DNA of 64,000 bases from Fen-1298 sp963833465 (GTDB lineage Bacteria > Bacteroidota > Ignavibacteria > UBA10030): NCBI GenBank assembly GCA_963833465.1, contig CAWHXW010000004.1, positions 124,001 to 188,000 on the forward strand. Reading direction: 5' to 3'. Of the stretch, positions 46,392 through 53,468 are shown in pieces. How positions within the stretch are numbered: position 1 is the stretch's first letter; each line of letters opens with the position of its first letter. Under the pieces are notes generated by a model that saw only the letters and a program-made list of their open reading frames with translations, had not been told where the DNA came from and made no database searches. A program made the translations under genes and the position numbers.

Positions 46392-48107
46392 ATGTTTTCG
46401 CAAAACGGCGACAGAATAGATCAGAAACACTTCACTTTACAATATGTCATAGAAAAAAGCTGCCAAAAGAACTCATCACGTATAGCGCTTTCATATACAG
46501 ATGAAGAACCAATAAGTTATTCTGATTTAAAAAAACAGATTGATCATTTATCTGGTTTTCTTAAAAATCAAGGTGTTGCATACGGTGATCGTGTGGCAAT
46601 CCTGGGTGAGAATAGTCCGCAATGGGGTATATCATATTTCGCAATTACGACGATGGGTGCTATAGCAGTACCGATTTTGCCTGATTTTAATACTTCTGAA
46701 ATCCATCATATACTTAGACATTCCGGCTGCAAAGTCATTTTCATATCCGAGCGTTACTATTATAAAATTGAAGATTTGGATTTTACAGAATTCAACAGCG
46801 TCATTTTAATGAATGACTTTTCAATCATTAACCCCACAATGTCGAAAGCAACTTTGCGCCAGTTAATGTCAGAAGGAAGCAAAGAACTGCACAAAATTAA
46901 AAACCTTGTTTTGAGTTTGGCTGGATTTATTCCAAAAGAAATTAAAGAAGACGACATCGCATCTATTATTTATACATCAGGAACTACAGGCCATTCAAAA
47001 GGTGTAATGCTCACACATAAAAATATTGTTTGGAATGCATTTGCAGCATCGAAAATACCGGATTTTAATGAGAACGACCGCATGCTGTCTATCCTTCCAT
47101 TGGCTCACGTGTACGAATGTACACTCGGTTTAGTGATTCCAATTATGTGCGGTTCATCAGTTTATTATATAAAGAAACCACCCACTGCTGCAGTTTTACT
47201 TCCGGCATTGGAGAAGGTCAAACCGACAGCTATGTTAACTGTGCCATTGATCATTGAAAAGATGTACAAGACTCGCATTATACCTGAAATAAAGCAACGA
47301 TTTCTTATTCGGCTTATTTATAAATTTCCAGTTCTTCGCAAACGAATCCATAAAATTGCCGGGAATAAACTTAAAGAAACATTCGGCGGCGCAATGAGAT
47401 TTTTTGGGATTGGCGGGGCATCTCTTATTCCTGAAGTGGAACGTTTTCTTCGCGAAGCTGAATTTCCATATGCTATCGGTTACGGACTGACAGAAACATC
47501 TCCACTCATTGCCGGTGCAAACGCAGAAAATACTCGATATAGATCTACGGGGCCAATTTTACCAGGGCTAGAAGTAAAAATTGAAAGTCAGGATTTAAAA
47601 ACTGGTATTGGGGAAATTGTTGTACGTGGACCCACAATTATGAAAGGATACTATCGCGATCCTGACTTAACTGCGAAAGTTCTTTCATCAGACGGCTGGT
47701 TCCATACAGGCGATCTTGGCAGTTTCGATAAAGATGGCTATCTGTATATTAATGGCCGTTTGAAAAATGTCATTCTTGGATCGAGCGGTGAGAATATTTA
47801 TCCTGAAGTAATTGAGTCTATCATCAACCGATCAGATATCGTCCTCGAATCACTCGTTTATCAAGATGAAGGACAGCTCGCAGCACGTGTTTATCTCGAT
47901 TATGAAAAACTTGATGTCGAATTCTCTGAACTTGGTTTAACAGAATCACAAGCGCGTGAAAAAATCTTGCAATTTTGTGAAAATATTAAAAATCAAGTGA
48001 ATGAGCAAGTATCATCCTTTTCACGTCTCGCTCGCGTTGACGAACAAACAGAACCATTTGAAAAAACTCCAACGCAAAAAATTAAACGCTATCTATACAC
48101 AAGATGA
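46392..48107 (+). CDS. AMP-dependent long-chain fatty acid-CoA ligase
   Basis: A 571-residue ANL-superfamily enzyme that activates a carboxylic acid, probably a fatty acid, as acyl-AMP and then acyl-CoA. The phosphate loop is IIYTSGTTGHSKGV. The aromatic/gate motif is GYGLTETSPL; the A8-type hinge is near DGWFHTGDLG and INGRLKNVILGSSGENIYP. The C-terminal 90 residues are slightly longer than in the short forms. GAAGG precedes the ATG. It stands alone; the downstream repeat cluster includes a hairpin that could end its transcript. Confidence 0.92.
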   Translation: MFSQNGDRIDQKHFTLQYVIEKSCQKNSSRIALSYTDEEPISYSDLKKQIDHLSGFLKNQGVAYGDRVAILGENSPQWGISYFAITTMGAIAVPILPDFNTSEIHHILRHSGCKVIFISERYYYKIEDLDFTEFNSVILMNDFSIINPTMSKATLRQLMSEGSKELHKIKNLVLSLAGFIPKEIKEDDIASIIYTSGTTGHSKGVMLTHKNIVWNAFAASKIPDFNENDRMLSILPLAHVYECTLGLVIPIMCGSSVYYIKKPPTAAVLLPALEKVKPTAMLTVPLIIEKMYKTRIIPEIKQRFLIRLIYKFPVLRKRIHKIAGNKLKETFGGAMRFFGIGGASLIPEVERFLREAEFPYAIGYGLTETSPLIAGANAENTRYRSTGPILPGLEVKIESQDLKTGIGEIVVRGPTIMKGYYRDPDLTAKVLSSDGWFHTGDLGSFDKDGYLYINGRLKNVILGSSGENIYPEVIESIINRSDIVLESLVYQDEGQLAARVYLDYEKLDVEFSELGLTESQAREKILQFCENIKNQVNEQVSSFSRLARVDEQTEPFEKTPTQKIKRYLYTR

Positions 48108-48180
48108 ACAAATTTTCTCTGTGCCCTTATTCCAATTGAAACATATTTAGTTCTATTCTCTATTGGGTGCAATACCCCGA

Positions 48181-48284
48181 TCCCGATACATCGGGACGTC
48201 GTCATTCCCGCGAAAGCGGGAATCCAGAACATGAGACTCCCGTGTACGCGGGAGTGACAAAATACCTCGCTGCTTGCGGCGAGG
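48181..48284. repeat. REP-like cluster of four inverted repeats
   Basis: Four hairpins in 104 bases: TCCCGAT/ATCGGGA (48181-48196), ATTCCCGC-gaaa-GCGGGAAT (48204-48223), ACTCCCG/CGGGAGT (48236-48255) and CCTCGC/GCGAGG (48265-48284). The second is the widespread REP-type unit whose translation gives the well-known spurious peptide WIPAFAGMTT. The last, followed by ATATTTATT, could terminate the acyl-CoA ligase transcript. Confidence 0.82.
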
Positions 48285-48354
48285 ATATTTATTCTTAATA
48301 AAGAAATCAATTTATTCGCATCCGAAACAACTTAAATTAATTTTTTAAAAACTC

Positions 48355-48383
48355 TTGACAATTAAATATTCATGGTATATCTT
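48355..48383 (+). promoter_or_regulatory. Putative sigma-70 type promoter of the candidate small RNA
   Basis: A perfect -35 box TTGACA at 48355-48360 and a -10-like TATCTT at 48378-48383 with 17-base spacing (TATATC at 48376 with 15 is the alternative). It points to the hairpin unit starting about 5 bases downstream. Confidence 0.5.
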
Positions 48384-48387
48384 GTGG

Positions 48388-48463
48388 TGTGCAGTCTCCC
48401 CGACTGCACATAGTTAGCCTCCCTATACCCCGGCGTCTGGTAGTGCGTCGGGGTATTTTTTTT
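48388..48463 (+). ncRNA. Candidate small RNA: two hairpins with intrinsic terminator
   Basis: Hairpin 1 is TGTGCAGTC (48388-48396), loop TCCCC, GACTGCACA (48402-48410): a perfect 9-bp stem. Hairpin 2 is an up to 12-bp stem (48425-48436 with 48445-48456, two G-U pairs), loop CTGGTAGT, followed by eight T residues (48456-48463). A TTGACA promoter lies immediately upstream and there is no ORF with a ribosome site. The predicted transcript is about 75 bases. It lies between convergent acyl-CoA ligase and cysK genes. An alternative is that hairpin 2 simply terminates transcription of the ligase gene. Confidence 0.5.
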
Positions 48464-48525
48464 AATTCCGTCGGAAATTATTTTTTAAAGAAAAAAAGTG
48501 GGCTGCTATTTCATCCTGCTTCGCA

Positions 48526-49434
48526 TTAAAATAATCCTTCGATAGATAAATAACGCTCGCCAGTGTCATAGTTGAAAGTTAATATTCTATCATTTTTTTG
48601 AAGTTCAGGAATCTTTTTTGCAACAGCAGCAAGTGACGCACCGGTAGAAATACCAACGAGGATGCCTTCCTCGCGTGCGCATCTTTGCGCATATTCAAAT
48701 GCTTCCTCTTTTGTAATCTGAATAACACCGTCAAGTATTTCCGTGTGGAGGTTCTTAGGAATAAATCCAGCTCCAATACCTTGAAGCGGATGAGTGCCCG
48801 GCTGTCCGCCGCTGATTACAGGAGAAAGTGCCGGTTCAACGGCAAATACTTTAAGTCGATTTAATTTTTTCTTGAGAACTTCCGCCACACCAGTAATATG
48901 ACCGCCGGTGCCGACACCTGAAACAAGAACGTCAATTCCTTCTGGAAAATCTCTAAGTATTTCTTCAGCTGTAGTCTTCCTGTGGATTTCAATATTCGAT
49001 GCATTCTCAAATTGCTGAGGGATCCATGCATTTTTTATCGACGATGCGAGTTCGTTGGCACGCTCTATTGCGCCTTTCATTCCTTTTTCTCTAGGAGTCA
49101 AATCAATTTGAGCGCCATAGGCAGTCATTAACTTTCTACGTTCGATAGACATGGATTCCGGCATTACAAGAATGATTTTGTACTGTTTTACTGCGGCAAC
49201 CATTGCCAGCCCGATTCCTGTGTTTCCAGAGGTCGGTTCGATGATAATCGTATCAGGTTTCAATTTTCCACGGCGTTCTGCATCTTCAATCATTGATAAT
49301 GCAATTCGATCTTTAATGCTTCCACCAGGATTTGTTCGTTCTAATTTTATCCACACATCAAAGCTGCCGAATAATCTATTGATATGCACAATTGGCGTAT
49401 TGCCAATTATTTCCAAAACAGATTTTGCCTTCAT
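48526..49434 (-). CDS. cysK: Cysteine synthase (O-acetylserine sulfhydrylase)
   Basis: A 302-residue PLP enzyme that joins O-acetylserine and sulfide to give cysteine. The PLP lysine is Lys41 in PGGSIKDR; the substrate loop TSGNTG is at 68-73; the phosphate-binding glycines are in VSGVGTGGHITG and the late ISTGAS. The C-terminus is about 15 residues shorter than in E. coli CysK, as in many related bacteria. AAGGAA precedes the ATG. It follows cysE by 18 bases, so the two form the cysteine biosynthesis operon. Confidence 0.95.
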   Translation of the reverse strand: MKAKSVLEIIGNTPIVHINRLFGSFDVWIKLERTNPGGSIKDRIALSMIEDAERRGKLKPDTIIIEPTSGNTGIGLAMVAAVKQYKIILVMPESMSIERRKLMTAYGAQIDLTPREKGMKGAIERANELASSIKNAWIPQQFENASNIEIHRKTTAEEILRDFPEGIDVLVSGVGTGGHITGVAEVLKKKLNRLKVFAVEPALSPVISGGQPGTHPLQGIGAGFIPKNLHTEILDGVIQITKEEAFEYAQRCAREEGILVGISTGASLAAVAKKIPELQKNDRILTFNYDTGERYLSIEGLF

Positions 49435-49452
49435 ATTTATTTCCTTTAATAA

Positions 49453-50304
49453 TTAAATACTGAAATCGATTTGAGCGCCCGTCACTTCTTTCGGACGCAC
49501 AGTGATTTTACTTTCTTGATATACAGATGAAAACGGCGGCACGCTCGCGGTAAGCCATACATTTCCCCCGATTACACTATTACAACCGACAATAGTATCG
49601 CCGCCAAGAATGATTGCTTGCGCATAGATAACAACATTATCTTCAATAGTCGGATGTCGTTTTGATTTTGCAAATTTTTTTTCCACACTAAGTGCTCCTA
49701 GCGTTACGCCTTGATACATTTTAACGTTATTACCAATAATTGATGATTCACCGATAACAATTCCCGTCCCATGATCAATTGCAAATGATGAGCCGATTTG
49801 TGCTCCCGGGTGAATATCTATACCAGTCATCTGATGTGCGTATTCAGTGATCAATCGTGGAAAAATTGGAACATGCATCTGGTAAAATTCGTGGGCAAGG
49901 CGATAATATGCTATGGCTGTGAAACCTGGATATGCCAGGATGACTTCATCGATACTTTCTGCAGCCGGATCGCCGCTCGTGATTGCTTCAGCATCAAGCC
50001 AAAGCTTATCGTGAATATCGGGAAGTTTATGCATAAACTGCATTGTTATTTCATCTAAGTTTATTGATGTATCTTTCAATATTGGAATAAGAAGGCGTTT
50101 TAAATCGCGTTCTAATAAAACAAGACGCAATTCTATTTCATCCACCGCAAAAAATTCTTCTTTGCAAAAGTGCGGAAAAAGAACGGCTATTAAATTTTCA
50201 ACAAAATCTTGTGTCCCCTTCTTCATCTGAAAACCTAATGAATGATTATCACGATGTTCTTTTAGTGTTCTGGCAAATGCAGTATATTTAATTTTTGTAC
50301 TCAT
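49453..50304 (-). CDS. cysE: Serine O-acetyltransferase
   Basis: A 283-residue enzyme (EpsC/CysE family) that acetylates serine with acetyl-CoA, the first step of cysteine synthesis. An N-terminal helical region (about 1-170) precedes the left-handed beta-helix: HPGAQIGSSFAIDHGTGIVI in part carries the catalytic His and Asp, followed by GNNVKMYQGVTLGA and VVIYAQAIILGGDTIVG. The C-terminus is short and does not carry the classical CysK-binding Ile tail seen in E. coli, although it ends in Ile (DFSI), which may serve. cysK follows 18 bases downstream. Confidence 0.94.
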   Translation of the reverse strand: MSTKIKYTAFARTLKEHRDNHSLGFQMKKGTQDFVENLIAVLFPHFCKEEFFAVDEIELRLVLLERDLKRLLIPILKDTSINLDEITMQFMHKLPDIHDKLWLDAEAITSGDPAAESIDEVILAYPGFTAIAYYRLAHEFYQMHVPIFPRLITEYAHQMTGIDIHPGAQIGSSFAIDHGTGIVIGESSIIGNNVKMYQGVTLGALSVEKKFAKSKRHPTIEDNVVIYAQAIILGGDTIVGCNSVIGGNVWLTASVPPFSSVYQESKITVRPKEVTGAQIDFSI

Positions 50305-50678
50305 TTTCTTCCCTTTTCAAATTAAAGTATGAATGTAATATTAATAATGTGTTTTATTTAACAATAGTTCCCATAACAAAAAAGCTCATCTCGAGAATCC
50401 GGATGAGCTTTTTCTAAAATAATATAATATCTAAATTATTCGAAGTAATTTGCTCTTCCGTTAATAAACAGGCAACAACAATTTCGCTCTAGGGAATTTT
50501 TAACTTCGTTCCATTTGAGATATATAAAAATCATCTGCATCTTGATCTTAGAATCCGTAAATTGAAAACAAATTTTTATTGTCTATTATTATCTAATTAT
50601 AATATGCGCAAAGAAACGTTTTAATTCAAGTGCGCGTTTCATTTTGTTTTTTGTCTATACTTTTTTATAGTTCCTCGA
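50305..50678. other. Intergenic region, 374 bases, upstream of cysE and downstream of herA
   Basis: It contains a terminator at 50379-50413 (separate entry) and presumably the cysE promoter. The remaining 260 bases are AT-rich with no recognisable gene, riboswitch or repeat. Confidence 0.45.
50379..50413. terminator. Bidirectional intrinsic terminator
   Basis: AAAAAGCTCATC (50379-50390), 11-base loop, GATGAGCTTTTT (50402-50413): a perfect 12-bp stem with A and T tracts at its base. It would end minus-strand transcription arriving from herA, about 270 bases after that gene. Confidence 0.88.
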
Positions 50679-52283
50679 TCAACTTCTTTTTTGATTCCAC
50701 CAATGCTCCATTACTTCTGTAATATCTGTTTTTGTACCGGTTTTTTTCCACTTATCAAAGAATTTAACATCTGTACTATGAGGCGACGGCTGAGGATAAT
50801 CAATTTGCACTCGCTGCGGAATAGGAATAGCATCGCCGACAATAATTGCTTCACCCTGGCGCAAGAGCGGAACCACACTATCCAAGCCGCTGAACGAATC
50901 AGGAACAAGGCGACGTATATACGCTTGATCCGTCGGATTAAGGAGCCGTAAAATAACAAAATTGTTACATTGCGAAAGAATTGTTTCTGAAATATCCGAC
51001 GGCCGTTGACTGACTATCATACAACTGACGCCGTACTTCCTTCCCTCTTTAGCAATACGCTCCACTGTGCGCCGTGCGGCTTTTGATCCATCTGTTGATG
51101 TCGAAAGATAATTATGCGCTTCTTCGAAGACAAGCAGTATCGGTAAATCATTGCGTTTAGGATTCCAAAAATTGAAATCGAAAGTTGCCCTGGCTATAAG
51201 AGCAGAAATAGTTTTTACAACATCAGAAGGAACACCGCTCATATCCCAAATCGTAATCCTCGCCTTGCTGGCAAGTCCAAAGAGTGTCATAAATAACGGT
51301 ACGACTGATTCTGTTTCCACGCAAATATTTGGTTGGAACATGAACGCATAGCGCGGATCGTTCATTTTATTATCAAGATGAATCAGCAGACGCGAGAACT
51401 TTCCGAAGTAAGCACCTTCCTTCATCCCAACTGCACTAGTAACCTTTTCTGTATCCATAAAATGCAGTTTCGATCGAATTTCTTTTAAATCGTAAGCAAC
51501 CGGCGTATCGATGGTAATAACATCTGCAATAGTCGGATTTTTAGCTTTCTTCGCAGCATAAATAAGATCTTGCAGAACCGCTCCCTGGATAGATGCATTT
51601 TCATCTGAAGGTTCAACAAACATTTCTAACATCTCTTCAGCATTCATCAGCCAATATGGAAGTTCCAGGGATGCAATCTCACAGTACTGACCCGTTTCAG
51701 GAAATGCTTGTCTATACTCATTGTGAAGATCGAGTAAAACAATGTGTGTATCAGAAAACTGAGCAACTTTCTGAAGAATTGATGCAACAGTGTACGATTT
51801 GCCTGAACCGCTGGAGCCAAGAACGGCAATATGTTTTCCAAAGAACTTATTTGGATCTAAGTACGCGCGCTCGTTTTCAAACAAAGAAAGCTGTCCGACA
51901 GAGAAATTGTATTGCTGATATGCAGCAAATATGGATTTAATGTCTTTGTCTTCCAGTAAATAAACAATCATATCCACTGTAGGCATCACAGAAACACCAG
52001 TCTCATATTTACCTTTCCGAATTGTTCCTACTAACGTCACCGACATCAAATACCGAATAAAACTCACTCCATCTTCCCTGGTTTCCTCCTTCTTGATACC
52101 TGAAACCATACCAATGATGTAGATAGCACCAATCGGAATAAGCACATAGGAGCCGATTTGACCGATGTAATAGATCCTGTCTCCTATCTTTTTTGTCATA
52201 TTTGTAATTTCTCTATCAAGAAGAACAACGATCATTGCGTTGACAACTTCTTTTACAATCCCTAGTTGTTTTTGTTCCCACAT
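50679..52283 (-). CDS. herA: HerA-type DNA translocase/helicase ATPase
   Basis: A 534-residue P-loop ATPase of the FtsK-HerA group. The N-terminal HAS-barrel (about 30-100; GDRIYYIGQIGSYVLIP) is followed by the DUF87 ATPase domain with Walker A GSSGSGKS at 156-163, Walker B LLVFEEAHNY, and the ARG-finger/sensor region IVSQRPSDISETIL. HerA forms hexameric rings that pump DNA for the nuclease NurA, or for partner proteins in some defence systems. Here no NurA, SIR2 or DUF4297 partner is adjacent. It starts 41 bases after a REC-kinase gene on the same strand, an unusual operon. GGGA precedes the ATG. Confidence 0.88.
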   Translation of the reverse strand: MWEQKQLGIVKEVVNAMIVVLLDREITNMTKKIGDRIYYIGQIGSYVLIPIGAIYIIGMVSGIKKEETREDGVSFIRYLMSVTLVGTIRKGKYETGVSVMPTVDMIVYLLEDKDIKSIFAAYQQYNFSVGQLSLFENERAYLDPNKFFGKHIAVLGSSGSGKSYTVASILQKVAQFSDTHIVLLDLHNEYRQAFPETGQYCEIASLELPYWLMNAEEMLEMFVEPSDENASIQGAVLQDLIYAAKKAKNPTIADVITIDTPVAYDLKEIRSKLHFMDTEKVTSAVGMKEGAYFGKFSRLLIHLDNKMNDPRYAFMFQPNICVETESVVPLFMTLFGLASKARITIWDMSGVPSDVVKTISALIARATFDFNFWNPKRNDLPILLVFEEAHNYLSTSTDGSKAARRTVERIAKEGRKYGVSCMIVSQRPSDISETILSQCNNFVILRLLNPTDQAYIRRLVPDSFSGLDSVVPLLRQGEAIIVGDAIPIPQRVQIDYPQPSPHSTDVKFFDKWKKTGTKTDITEVMEHWWNQKRS

Positions 52284-52324
52284 ATTTTTTTCCCGTTTGT
52301 TTAAACGTTCAAGAAGATTCGCAC

Positions 52325-53449
52325 TTAATTTTCAGCAGGAGGATTCACCGGAAGTATGAAACGAATTACCGTCAATTTCCCAGGTTCGCTTTCCGCTGTA
52401 ATATTACCGCTGTGCGCTTCAACAATTAGTTTGCAGATTGCAAGTCCTAATCCTGTCCCTTTTGCCTGGACGATTTCTGAAGCAATTCCCTGTTTGTAAC
52501 GTTCGAATATAGTTCCCAATTCTTGCGGAAGAATTCCAATCCCGTTGTTACTTATAGCTGTCCACACGCATTCGCTTCCATTCAAATTCTCCTGCATTTT
52601 TCCTATAACAATCTGAACAGTTCCATTAGATGGAGTAAATTTTAAAGCGTTACTGAGAATATTGGCAAACACCTGCGATATTTTATTGGCGTCCACAGAA
52701 ATAAGCGGCAGATTATCTTCAAGTACGAGTTTTATGTGAATTCCCTTTTGCTTGAATTGAGGCTGCATTTGTTTCATTATTCTGTCTGCTATTTTTCCAA
52801 TTTGAATATGCTCACGATTTAAATTCATTTTACCAGCTTCAAATTTTGAAAGATCAAGCATATCGTTAATCAAATGAAGCAATCTTCTAGTGGCATCTTG
52901 CGCAGAGATTAATAACTCCCGATGTACGTCTTGTATAGCTTCTCCTCTTAGCAATGGTTCTTCTAATAATTCGAGTATACTGCCGACACCGCCTATCGGG
53001 CTGCGCATATCGTGTATAAGCATTGCCATAAAGTCTGCTTTTGTTCGCTCAAGTTCGACTTCCATTTTCTTGAGACGGACAAGCGAACGCGTTCGCACTA
53101 ACAATTCGTCTATGTCTATTGGTTTCGTTAAATACTCTTCTGCTCCGAGCAAAAGACCTTGTTCGATGCTCACAGCATCTTTTCTTTGAGCCGTGAGAAA
53201 GATTACAGGAATATCTGAACTTTTTTTTGAAGCGCGCAGGTGTTTTAGCGTTTCAAATCCATCCATTTCCGGCATTTGAATATCCAGAAGAATGACATCA
53301 GGGTGATGCTGTGCAGCGAGTTGCAAACATTCTCTGCCGCTGCCAGCACGCAACATTCGAACCGGTTTCCGCTTAAGGGCAAACTCCAGCAAATCAAGAT
53401 TATCCTCGGTGTCATCTACAACAAGGATTGTAGGATTCGTTACTTCCAT
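52325..53449 (-). CDS. REC - HisKA - HATPase hybrid histidine kinase
   Basis: A 374-residue soluble kinase. A receiver domain (about 5-120) has its phosphorylation site in VILLDIQMPEMDG. The dimerisation helix carries the His in MLIHDMRSPIGG. The ATPase domain has the N-box region SNALKFTP and GTGLGLAICKL. It likely takes phosphate on the receiver from another kinase, perhaps the hybrid kinase encoded just upstream. ATG 53447-53449 is chosen over a TTG at 53491 that would overlap the previous gene. herA follows 41 bases downstream. Confidence 0.9.
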   Translation of the reverse strand: MEVTNPTILVVDDTEDNLDLLEFALKRKPVRMLRAGSGRECLQLAAQHHPDVILLDIQMPEMDGFETLKHLRASKKSSDIPVIFLTAQRKDAVSIEQGLLLGAEEYLTKPIDIDELLVRTRSLVRLKKMEVELERTKADFMAMLIHDMRSPIGGVGSILELLEEPLLRGEAIQDVHRELLISAQDATRRLLHLINDMLDLSKFEAGKMNLNREHIQIGKIADRIMKQMQPQFKQKGIHIKLVLEDNLPLISVDANKISQVFANILSNALKFTPSNGTVQIVIGKMQENLNGSECVWTAISNNGIGILPQELGTIFERYKQGIASEIVQAKGTGLGLAICKLIVEAHSGNITAESEPGKLTVIRFILPVNPPAEN

Positions 53450-53468
53450 AGAATTTTCCGCTCTTTCT

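Noticed and set aside
48089..48310. Minus-strand ORF of 73 codons containing WIPAFAGMTT
   Set aside because: Spurious translation of the REP-like repeat cluster.
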